From: Streptomyces spiroverticillatus
Lineage (GTDB): Bacteria; Actinomycetota; Actinomycetes; Streptomycetales; Streptomycetaceae
Assembly (NCBI GenBank): GCA_014650415.1
Contig: BMUX01000036.1
Location: forward strand, 1 to 43,847
Direction of reading: 5' to 3'
DNA length: 43,847 bases
Shown here: positions 8,441 through 43,847 of the stretch, piece after piece
How the letters are laid out: every line of letters starts with the position of its first letter
Numbering within the stretch: position 1 is the stretch's first letter
Notes under the pieces: model-generated
What the model was told of the DNA's origin: nothing
What the model saw: only the letters and a program-made list of their open reading frames with translations
The model's database searches: none
Translations under genes and position numbers: made by a program

Positions 8441-8518
8441 ATGGGACGCCGAAGTGCTCCGATCTTCACAGAGGCCTCATGGGCCCATTCATGGTTAGGT
8501 GTCGCTCCGGCGTCCCAT
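8441..8518. repeat. 11-bp inverted repeat
   Basis: ATGGGACGCCG (8441-8451) and CGGCGTCCCAT (8508-8518) are exact inverted copies 56 bases apart in a region without genes. It could be the ends of a tiny mobile remnant or chance. Confidence 0.3.
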
Positions 8519-8648
8519 GGGTGCCGGACGCGCACCGATCTGCGGGAAGGCGCTGCCCGCCCATCTGTACACAAGTGTCACGACTGGCACTCGAACGGCG
8601 AACCGGAGAGATCGTGCGCTCCTCTCTCCGCTACCAGCGGATTAGTTC

Positions 8649-9014
8649 ATGGTGCAGACCCTCGCCGCCGGCGAGCTTCAGCGCGACCTCCTGCGGGAGC
8701 TGACGTACGACGGACTACGGGCCGCCGAGGCCAAGGGCAACAAAGGCGGGCGCCGCCCGGCCGCAGAGGCTGAGCTGGTTGACGCCGGACGTATCGCCTA
8801 CCTGGAAGGCTGCTTCCTCGCCGCGCTCGCCCGCGACCACCAGGTCGGCCGCGGCGCGATCCGCACCGCAGTCGCCGACCTCCTGTTCGACCACACCGCC
8901 GCTGACCCGGGTACCCCGGCGGCCCAGGGCCTGGCGAACTGTGGCGGCAGCCGGAACCGGTGGAGGCTGTCGTGGCACCGGGGAGGCAAGGAAACCACCC
9001 CGTGCGTGGGGTGA
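8649..9014 (+). pseudogene. Serine recombinase (resolvase/invertase) C-terminal remnant
   Basis: The 121-residue frame contains the junction typical of small serine recombinases between the long helix and the DNA-binding tail: LTYDGLRAAEAKGNKGGRRP, then a helix-turn-helix-like ALARDHQVGRGAIRTAVADL. The whole catalytic N-terminal domain (with its active serine) is missing and an in-frame stop lies two codons before the ATG. The last 30 residues look unrelated. It is a dead remnant of a mobile-element or plasmid recombinase. Together with the IS element it marks this flank as a recombination-prone boundary of the polyketide cluster. Confidence 0.5.
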
Positions 9015-9201
9015 TCGCGCGGACAGAGTTCGCCCGGGGTGTTGGCTGAACGTGCCAACGTTGCCCGTCGGGGAGCGCCGGAGGCCGCCGCCCGGTGGGA
9101 GGGCGGCGCACGCTGCTTTGTGGCCGAAGGTGGCGGGCCCTGTGGCCGGCCACGACCGCCCCGATGGACGTATCGCGAATCCGGCGCGGGCTGGGTGAAG
9201 T

Positions 9202-9217
9202 CTCGCAAATTCCTTAG
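9202..9217 (+). promoter_or_regulatory. PAS-LuxR (PimM-type) operator candidate for the dehydratase
   Basis: CTCGCAAATTCCTTAG agrees at 13 of 16 positions, counted by hand, with the published PimM consensus CTVGGGAWWTCCCBAG. It ends 48 bases before the ATG at 9266. PimM-type sites overlap the -35 region of polyene promoters, which would fit a short leader here. Confidence 0.5.
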
Positions 9218-9265
9218 CTCGTTTACTGCTTCGCTGGCGCCTCCGTGAAATCGAAAGGGCATGGG

Positions 9266-10303
9266 ATGGCGAAGCGCGCACTGATTACTGGTGTCACCGG
9301 ACAGGACGGGTCGTATCTGGCGGAGCACCTGCTCTCCTTGGGGTATCGGGTCTGGGGGCTGACCAGGGGGCAGGCGAACCCGCGAAAGGACCGCGTCAGC
9401 CGACTGGTCCCCGACCTCGAATTCGTGCACGGTGATCTGATGGACCAGGGCAGCCTGGTCACGGCGGTCAATACCGTGCAGCCGGACGAGGTCTACAACT
9501 TGGGGGCGATTTCGTTCGTTCCGATGTCCTGGCAGCAGCCGGAACTGGTCACCGAGGTCAACGGCACCGGAGTTCTGCGGACGCTGGAGGCGATCCGGAT
9601 CGTCAGCGGGCTGACCAAGCCGTCGGCGAGCAGCGTGGTCGACGGGCAGATCCGCTTCTACCAGGCCTCGTCGTCCGAGATGTTCGGCATGGTGACGCAG
9701 TCGCCGCAGAGTGAGACGACCTCCTTCCATCCGCGCAGCCCCTACGGCGTGGTGAAGACGTACGGGCACTACATGACTCGGAACTACCGGGAGTCCTACG
9801 GCATGTACGCCGTGTCCGGGATTCTGTTCAACCATGAGTCGCCACGACGTGGCGCGGAGTTCGTGACCAGGAAGATCTCGCTGGCCGTGGCGCAGATAAA
9901 GCTCGGTCTCCAGGAGAAGCTGAGCCTCGGAAATCTCGATGCGGTGCGTGACTGGGGGTTCGCTGGGGACTACGTCCGTGCCATGCACCTGATGCTTCAG
10001 CAGGACCAGCCGGACGATTACGTTGTGGGTACGGGACAGATGCATTCGGTCCGCGACGCGGCCAGGATCGCCTTCGAATGCGTGGGACTGAACTGGGAGG
10101 ACTACGTGTCCGTTGACCCCGGGCTCGTGCGCCCCGCCGAAGTGGAGACCCTGTGTGCCGACTACTCCCACGCGCGTAAGCATCTGGACTGGGAACCGAA
10201 GGTGGAATTCCCGGAACTCATGCGGATGATGGTGGAGTCGGACCTGAGGCAGGCCCGTCTGGCGAGCGAGCAGCGCGCGGAACTCTCGGGGGCGACCTGG
10301 TAG
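9266..10303 (+). CDS. gmd: GDP-mannose 4,6-dehydratase (NysDIII/AmphDIII type, mycosamine pathway)
   Basis: A 345-residue extended short-chain dehydrogenase. The NAD(P)-binding GVTGQDG is at residues 9-15, the catalytic Ser/Glu region SSSEMFG begins at 135 and YxxxK is Y160-K164 (PYGVVK). FNHESPRRG and the GDP-sugar-binding C-terminal half are typical of GMD. It converts GDP-D-mannose to GDP-4-keto-6-deoxy-D-mannose, the first step towards GDP-mycosamine in polyene producers; the isomerase, aminotransferase and glycosyltransferase steps are not in this window. ATG at 9266, with GAAAGGG upstream, is preferred over the in-frame GTG at 9245, because orthologues begin MAKRALITG. Its position next to a NysI-like PKS supports the polyene role over a cell-envelope role. 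Confidence 0.9.
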   Translation: MAKRALITGVTGQDGSYLAEHLLSLGYRVWGLTRGQANPRKDRVSRLVPDLEFVHGDLMDQGSLVTAVNTVQPDEVYNLGAISFVPMSWQQPELVTEVNGTGVLRTLEAIRIVSGLTKPSASSVVDGQIRFYQASSSEMFGMVTQSPQSETTSFHPRSPYGVVKTYGHYMTRNYRESYGMYAVSGILFNHESPRRGAEFVTRKISLAVAQIKLGLQEKLSLGNLDAVRDWGFAGDYVRAMHLMLQQDQPDDYVVGTGQMHSVRDAARIAFECVGLNWEDYVSVDPGLVRPAEVETLCADYSHARKHLDWEPKVEFPELMRMMVESDLRQARLASEQRAELSGATW

Positions 10304-10319
10304 CGGGCGACCGGGACCT

Positions 10320-10376
10320 CGCACCGAGCCGGCGGGCGGCCAGGGATCTCCACCTGGTGCTCGTCGGCTCGGTGCG
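10320..10376. terminator. Bidirectional terminator between convergent genes
   Basis: CGCACCGAGCCG (10320-10331) pairs perfectly over 12 bp with CGGCTCGGTGCG (10365-10376). A nested CCAGG/CCTGG pair (10340-10344 and 10353-10357) lies in the loop. It sits 17 bases after the dehydratase stop and 24 bases past the end of the convergent minus-strand gene, so it can end both transcripts. Confidence 0.7.
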
Positions 10377-10400
10377 GTCGGGACGCAGGCGGCCCGGAGT

Positions 10401-10736
10401 TCAGCGCCGTCGCGACAGCGCGAGCACTGCCAGGGCTATTGCGGTGCCCTCGCGGCCGAGACGCTGGGCGTAGCGCCGCAGCATCTCGTTCTCCCGGGTG
10501 AGCGGTGACATCGATCGCCCCGAAGTCGGCCGGACCAGCTGGGTGCTATGGGCCTGCCGTGATCGCTGGAGCACCAGAGCGATGAGTTGGTCGTCGAGTG
10601 CGTCGAGTGCGTCGAGTTCGCTCAGCTCGGTGTGCTCGCTCGGCTCGTGCGGGCAGTTGTGTGCACAGAGATGGTGCGGCTCGACGGGTTCGGTGAATCG
10701 TTCGGGCCTGGAGCCGCCCTCCACGGTTTCGGACAT
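10401..10736 (-). CDS. Chorismate mutase-like protein (AroQ fold)
   Basis: A 111-residue protein with an unstructured N-terminus and an AroQ-type chorismate mutase domain from about residue 35. It aligns without gaps to the AroQ-delta type known from Mycobacterium: LDALDDQLIALVLQRS, then PLTRENEMLRRY, LGREGTAIALAVL. The first helix Arg and the Arg-Glu pair of TREN are kept, but the position expected to hold the catalytic Lys appears to be Val, with Arg next to it. Chorismate mutases turn chorismate into prephenate; related enzymes act on 4-amino-4-deoxychorismate. A PAS-LuxR-like operator half lies directly before the start, with no clear Shine-Dalgarno sequence. A pathway-specific aromatic role is possible but unproven. 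Confidence 0.7.
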   Translation of the reverse strand: MSETVEGGSRPERFTEPVEPHHLCAHNCPHEPSEHTELSELDALDALDDQLIALVLQRSRQAHSTQLVRPTSGRSMSPLTRENEMLRRYAQRLGREGTAIALAVLALSRRR

Positions 10737-10760
10737 GTCGTCGATACTGCCGCCGCACCG

Positions 10761-10776
10761 TTCCGTAAATCCCTAG
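10761..10776 (-). promoter_or_regulatory. PAS-LuxR operator candidate, chorismate-mutase side
   Basis: On the minus strand this reads CTAGGGATTTACGGAA, 13 of 16 matches to CTVGGGAWWTCCCBAG, with a perfect left half. Its centre is about 32 bases from the start codon at 10736. If it overlaps the -35 box, the transcript would be nearly leaderless. Confidence 0.5.
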
Positions 10777-10869
10777 AGCGAGGGCGGTGCCGTGAGGCCC
10801 GGAAGCACCGTGGCGTCGGCCCGGGGCCAGGAGGGCATCGGTCCTCGCGCTCCGTCCCTCCCTTCATGA

Positions 10870-10885
10870 CTAGGGATTTTCCTGG
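10870..10885 (+). promoter_or_regulatory. PAS-LuxR operator candidate, PKS side
   Basis: CTAGGGATTTTCCTGG matches CTVGGGAWWTCCCBAG at 14 of 16 positions by hand count, the best of the three sites found. It ends 99 bases before the PKS start. PimM, the family prototype, is known to activate the promoter of the homologous pimS2 gene. Confidence 0.65.
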
Positions 10886-10984
10886 CGTCGCCGACTGGAG
10901 ACTTGCCGCTGGTCTGCAGGTATGCGCGCTTTGCCGCGCCTGATCCCCTGCTGTCCGCCGGTCTTCCAGATGGGTTGAGTTGAT

Positions 10985-39997
<29,013 letters not shown>

Positions 39998-40007
39998 CGG
40001 AGCAGAC

Positions 40008-40011
40008 GGAG
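40008..40011 (+). promoter_or_regulatory. Duplicated ribosome-binding site of the second PKS
   Basis: The 20-base gap between the two PKS genes contains ACGGAGCAG twice in tandem (39997-40005 and 40006-40014). The second GGAG (40008-40011) lies 6 bases before the ATG at 40018 and is the likely Shine-Dalgarno. Short spacing suggests co-transcription. Confidence 0.65.
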
Positions 40012-40017
40012 CAGAAC

Positions 40018-43000
40018 ATGGCCACGCCCACGCCCCACGACAAGGTCGTCGAAGCGCTCCGGTCCTCGATGAAGGAGACCGAGCGGCTGCGGCGCCAGAA
40101 CCAGCACCTGGTGGCCGCCGCCACCGAGCCCATCGCCATCGTGGCGATGAGTTGCCGCTACCCGGGCGAGGTCCACTCGCCCGAGGACCTGTGGGACCTG
40201 GTCGCGGCCGGAACCGACGCGATGTCGGACTTCCCGGACGACCGGGGCTGGGACCTCGACGCCCTGCGCGGCGCCGGAGTCGACGCGCGCGGCCACTCCG
40301 TCAGCCGGGGCGGCGGCTTCCTCGCCGACGTGGCCGGCTTCGACGCCGACTTCTTCGGTATCTCACCGCGGGAAGCCGCCTCGATGGACCCGCAGCAGCG
40401 GTTGTTGCTGGAGACCTCCTGGGAGGCGTTCGAGCGGGCCGGGATCGACCCGTCCCGGCTGCGCGGCAGCCGTACGGGCGTCTTCATGGGCACCAACGGC
40501 CAGGACTACGCCTATCTCCTGGTCCGCTCCCTCGACGACGCCACCGGAGACATCGGCACCGGCATCGCCGCCAGTGCCGTGTCCGGCCGGCTCGCCTACC
40601 AACTGGGCCTGGAGGGGCCCGCGGTGACCGTGGACACGGCCTGCTCCTCCTCCCTGGTCGCCCTGCACTGGGCGGTCCAGTCCCTGCGGGCGGGGGAGTG
40701 TGAACTGGCCCTGGCCGGTGGCGTGAACGTCATGTCCACACCTGGCTCCCTGATGGAGTTCAGTCGGCAGGGCGGGCTGGCGGGCGACGGCCGTTGCAAG
40801 GCGTACGCGGACGCCGCGGACGGCACGGGCTGGTCCGAAGGCGTGGGCGTACTCGCCCTGGAACGCCTCTCGGACGCCGTGCGCAACGGGCGCCGCGTCC
40901 TCGGTGTCGTACGGGGCTCCGCCGTCAACCAGGATGGCGCCAGCAACGGCTTCACCGCGCCGAACGGTCCTTCTCAGCAGCGGGTGATTCGGCAGGCGTT
41001 GGCGGCTGCGGGTGTGTCGGCGGCGGATGTGGATGTGGTGGAGGGGCACGGTACGGGGACGCCGTTGGGTGATCCGATCGAGGCGCAGGCGTTGCTGGCG
41101 ACGTACGGTCGGGAGCGTGGTGCGGGTGGTGGTCCGTTGTGGCTGGGTTCGGTGAAGTCGAACATCGGTCATACGCAGGCTGCGGCGGGTGTGGCGGGTG
41201 TGATCAAGATGGTGATGGCGATGCGGGCGGGTGTGCTGCCGCGGACCCTGCACGTGGACGCACCCTCCAGCCACGTCGACTGGACCACGGGCGGCGTACG
41301 CCTGCTGACCGAAGCCACCGACTGGCCGGCCGGTGAACGACCGCGCCGGGCGGGCGTGTCCTCGTTCGGCATCAGCGGTACGAACGCGCACGTCGTGCTG
41401 GAGGAAGGCCCGACGCAGTCCGTCGCCGAGCCCTCGGACACGTCGGCGCTCACCCCGTGGCCGGTCTCGGGGAAGTCGGCGGCTGCGCTGGACGCGCAGT
41501 TGGAGCGGTTGTCGGGGGTGGCGGGCTCCGCGCTCGACGTCGGTTTCTCGCTGGCGGTCTCGCGGGCGCGTTTCGCGCACCGTGCGGTGCTGGTGAACGG
41601 TGTCGAAGTCGCACGCGGTGTCGCGGGTGAACGCTCCCTCGCGATGCTGTTTTCGGGGCAGGGTTCGCAACGGCTGGGTATGGGTCGGGAGTTGTACGTG
41701 CGCTTCCCGGTGTTCGCGGCTGCCTTCGACGAGGTGTGCGCCGAGCTGGATCTTCCGGTGCGGGACGTGGTCTGGGGTGAGGACGCGGAGGCGTTGAACC
41801 GGACGGTCTTCGCGCAGCCCGCTCTGTTCGCGGTGGAAGTGGCGTTGTTCCGGCTCGTCGAATCGCTGGGTGTCCGGCCGGACTTCGTGACCGGTCATTC
41901 GGTGGGTGAGATCGCAGCCGCCCATGTGGCGGGGGTGCTGTCGCTCGCCGACGCGTGCACGCTGGTGGCGGCGCGCGGCCGGCTGATGCAGGCGCTGCCT
42001 GAGGGCGGCGCCATGCTCGCCGTTGAGGCGTCCGAGGATGAAGTGACGCCGCTGCTGGGTGAGTTGGTTTCCTTGGCGGCGGTGAACGGCCCGACGGCTC
42101 TCGTCGTCTCGGGCGCCGAGGCCGGCGTGGAGGCCGTACGGGCCCACTTCGAAGGACTGGGCCGAAGGACCACGCGGCTGCGGGTTTCCCACGCGTTCCA
42201 CTCGCCGTTGATGGACCCGATGCTGGCGGAGTTCCGTGCGGTGGTGTCGGGGCTGTCGTTCTCCGCTCCCGAGATGTCGATGGCCGTCGACGACGCGTCG
42301 GTGTGCGACCCCGAGTACTGGGTGCGGCACGTCCGGGAGCCCGTGCGGTTCGCGGATGCGGTACGCGCTCTGGCGGCCCGGGGCGCGGACGCGTTCCTGG
42401 AGCTGGGTCCGGACGGGAGTCTGTGCGCGCTGGCCCAGTTGAGCGTGGATGCCGTGGCCGTGCCGGCGTTGCGCAAGGGCCGTGGCGAGGAGAGCGCCCT
42501 CGCCGACGGACTGGCGAAGCTGCACTGCGCGGGGACGAAGGTCGAGTGGGAACGCTGGTACGACGGTACGGGCGCCCAGGTCGTCGATCTGCCGACGTAC
42601 GCCTTCCAGCACGAACGCCACTGGCCCGCGCTCACCCCCGACACGGGCGATGTCACGGCGGCCGGACTGATCGCCGAGGCGCATCCCATGCTCGGGGCGG
42701 TCCTTCCGCTCGCCCAGTCGGAGGGCGTGGTCTTCACCAGCCGTCTTTCCGCACAGGCGCAACCGTGGCTGGCCGGCCGGACGACGCCGATGACCGGCCT
42801 GTTGGAGCTGGCCCTCCGCGTCGGCGACCACGTCGGCTGCGACCGCGTCGAGAGCCTGGTGCACAGCGCGCCCCTGGCGGTGCCCGAGCAGGGCAGCGTC
42901 ATGACGCAGGTGCGGGTGGGGGAGCCCGACGCATCGGGTGCCCGCACGGTCGCCTTCTTCTCGCGGGTGGACGGAGCTTCCTGGACGGAGCACGCGAGCG

Positions 43001-43847
43001 GCGTGGTCGTCCCGGCCGCCGACCGACCGACGGCGGACATCGACGGCGCCGAGGTGGAGTTCGCGTTGTCGGGTGAGGTGGCGCGGGAGGCGGATCGCTT
43101 TGGTCTGCATCCGGCGTTGTTGGCGGAAGTGGTGCGGGAGGTGGTGGGGGAGCGGGAGTTGGTGCCTGTTTCCTGGCGTGGGGTGTCGTTGCATGCGGCG
43201 GGTGCGTCGGTGGTGCGTGCGCGGATCAGTGGTGTTGGAGAGTCCGCTTCGCTGCTGCTGGTGGATGCTGCGGGTGAGCCGGTGCTGAGCGTCGAGGAGC
43301 TGGTGCTGGGGGCCCCGGTGGCAGCGACGGGCGTGCCGGCGCGGGAAGGGCTGCTGCGTCTGGAGTGGGTGTCGGCAGATGTGTCCGGGGCCGCTGCCGT
43401 CGGTGACCCGGCGCTGGCGGGCCTGACGGTGCTGCCGGTCGAAGGCGGCGATACGCCGAAAGCAGTGCATACGGCATGTGGCCACGTGCTGACCGCGGTG
43501 CAGCAGTGGCTGTCGGAAGAACGTCCACCGCACGCCCGCCTGGCGGTGGTGGTACGGGACGACCTCGCCGGCGCTGCTGTCACGGGTCTGGTGAGGGCGG
43601 CGGAGTCCGAGAACCCGGGCCGGTTCCTGTTGGTGGAGGCGGAGGGTGAATGGTCGGCCGCTGAAGTCCTGGCAGCAGGCGAACCGCACATTCGGATCCG
43701 CGACGGGCTCGTGCAGGTGGCCAGGTTGGCCGCACTCGGAACGGACGCACCCTCGGTGGAGTCTCCGTTGGGTGGGGGGACGGTGTTGGTGACGGGTGGT
43801 ACGGGTGGTCTGGGCAGTGTGGTGGCCCGGCATCTGGTTGTGCGGCA
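40018..43847 (+). CDS. Type I polyketide synthase, NysJ/AmphJ type, 5' part (cut by window end)
   Basis: The first 1,276 residues of the next PKS are visible and the frame is open at the window end. Residues 1-33 are a docking helix (DKVVEALRSSMKETERLRRQ). The first module has a KS (Cys209), an AT with GHSVGE (Ser628) and HAFH from 725 (malonyl-CoA), a DH remnant from about residue 887 and the start of a KR (GGTGGLG) from about 1253. The DH lacks the HxxxGxxxxP motif through a short deletion (QPWLAGRTTPMTGLLELALR), lacks the YGPxFQG segment and has Ala where the catalytic Asp should be (HPALLAEVV). It should therefore yield a hydroxyl if the KR is active and no ER lies beyond. This is the module-15 position in nystatin/amphotericin numbering. 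Codon use switches along the gene. Confidence 0.92.
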   Translation, partial: MATPTPHDKVVEALRSSMKETERLRRQNQHLVAAATEPIAIVAMSCRYPGEVHSPEDLWDLVAAGTDAMSDFPDDRGWDLDALRGAGVDARGHSVSRGGGFLADVAGFDADFFGISPREAASMDPQQRLLLETSWEAFERAGIDPSRLRGSRTGVFMGTNGQDYAYLLVRSLDDATGDIGTGIAASAVSGRLAYQLGLEGPAVTVDTACSSSLVALHWAVQSLRAGECELALAGGVNVMSTPGSLMEFSRQGGLAGDGRCKAYADAADGTGWSEGVGVLALERLSDAVRNGRRVLGVVRGSAVNQDGASNGFTAPNGPSQQRVIRQALAAAGVSAADVDVVEGHGTGTPLGDPIEAQALLATYGRERGAGGGPLWLGSVKSNIGHTQAAAGVAGVIKMVMAMRAGVLPRTLHVDAPSSHVDWTTGGVRLLTEATDWPAGERPRRAGVSSFGISGTNAHVVLEEGPTQSVAEPSDTSALTPWPVSGKSAAALDAQLERLSGVAGSALDVGFSLAVSRARFAHRAVLVNGVEVARGVAGERSLAMLFSGQGSQRLGMGRELYVRFPVFAAAFDEVCAELDLPVRDVVWGEDAEALNRTVFAQPALFAVEVALFRLVESLGVRPDFVTGHSVGEIAAAHVAGVLSLADACTLVAARGRLMQALPEGGAMLAVEASEDEVTPLLGELVSLAAVNGPTALVVSGAEAGVEAVRAHFEGLGRRTTRLRVSHAFHSPLMDPMLAEFRAVVSGLSFSAPEMSMAVDDASVCDPEYWVRHVREPVRFADAVRALAARGADAFLELGPDGSLCALAQLSVDAVAVPALRKGRGEESALADGLAKLHCAGTKVEWERWYDGTGAQVVDLPTYAFQHERHWPALTPDTGDVTAAGLIAEAHPMLGAVLPLAQSEGVVFTSRLSAQAQPWLAGRTTPMTGLLELALRVGDHVGCDRVESLVHSAPLAVPEQGSVMTQVRVGEPDASGARTVAFFSRVDGASWTEHASGVVVPAADRPTADIDGAEVEFALSGEVAREADRFGLHPALLAEVVREVVGERELVPVSWRGVSLHAAGASVVRARISGVGESASLLLVDAAGEPVLSVEELVLGAPVAATGVPAREGLLRLEWVSADVSGAAAVGDPALAGLTVLPVEGGDTPKAVHTACGHVLTAVQQWLSEERPPHARLAVVVRDDLAGAAVTGLVRAAESENPGRFLLVEAEGEWSAAEVLAAGEPHIRIRDGLVQVARLAALGTDAPSVESPLGGGTVLVTGGTGGLGSVVARHLVVR

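Larger units (their letters stand above)
7862..8648. other. Decayed intergenic region after the decarboxylase
   Basis: Nearly 800 bases without an intact gene. It holds a hairpin at 7961-7995, a minus-strand protein tail at 8120-8247 and an 11-bp inverted repeat at 8441-8518. Short frames here lack family features. Composition is less GC-rich than the surroundings in 8120-8450. Confidence 0.5.
10737..10984. promoter_or_regulatory. Divergent promoter region of the chorismate-mutase-like gene and the PKS
   Basis: A 248-base gap between divergent genes, holding two PAS-LuxR operator candidates (listed separately) in opposite orientations about 109 bases apart. The PKS start codon at 10985 has only a weak GGGTTGAG-like sequence before it. 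Confidence 0.6.

Noticed and set aside
9087..9153. Hairpin 9087-9107 and 12-bp palindrome 9142-9153 as regulatory sites
   Set aside because: Both are GC-only symmetries of the kind expected by chance at this composition, and neither is placed at a plausible promoter position.

Overview
The window is very GC-rich, codes with G/C-ending codons and carries Streptomyces-type gene families (giant modular type I polyketide synthases, a BTAD regulator fragment, an ISKra4-type transposase). It most likely comes from a Streptomyces or a close actinomycete.

Left third (1-9200) is a worn accessory flank. It holds an ISKra4-family element (115-2240, minus), a small unknown protein starting just beyond it (2283-2942), a TPR protein and a membrane-anchored exported protein (both minus). 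At about 5575 a decapitated BTAD regulator and a decapitated amidohydrolase lie back to back. A complete PLP-dependent histidine-decarboxylase-like gene follows, and then about 1.4 kb of mostly decayed sequence with a minus-strand protein tail and a serine-recombinase C-terminus.

Right part (9200-43847) is one side of a mycosaminyl polyene macrolide cluster: a GDP-mannose 4,6-dehydratase (NysDIII/AmphDIII type), a convergent AroQ-fold chorismate-mutase-like gene, a complete 9,670-residue six-module PKS (NysI/AmphI/PimS2 type) and the start of the next PKS (NysJ/AmphJ type), cut by the window end. The domain logic matches modules 9-14 of nystatin/amphotericin position by position: DH-KR (C20=C21 alkene), A-type KR (C19-OH, the mycosamine site), methylmalonyl-AT with A-type KR (C16 methyl, C17-OH), KR (C15-OH), dead KR (C13 ketone for the hemiketal), B-type KR (C11-OH). 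The next PKS begins with a malonyl module carrying a dead DH remnant and a KR. Loading module, early modules, thioesterase, P450s, glycosyltransferase, aminotransferase and regulators lie outside the window, so the exact polyene cannot be named.

The most useful new reading is regulatory. Three 16-bp sequences resembling the PimM-type PAS-LuxR operator lie upstream of the dehydratase, the chorismate-mutase-like gene and the PKS. They place the chorismate-mutase-like gene in the presumed polyene regulon. The gene also shows an apparent substitution at a catalytic lysine position, so it may be a variant enzyme belonging to the pathway.
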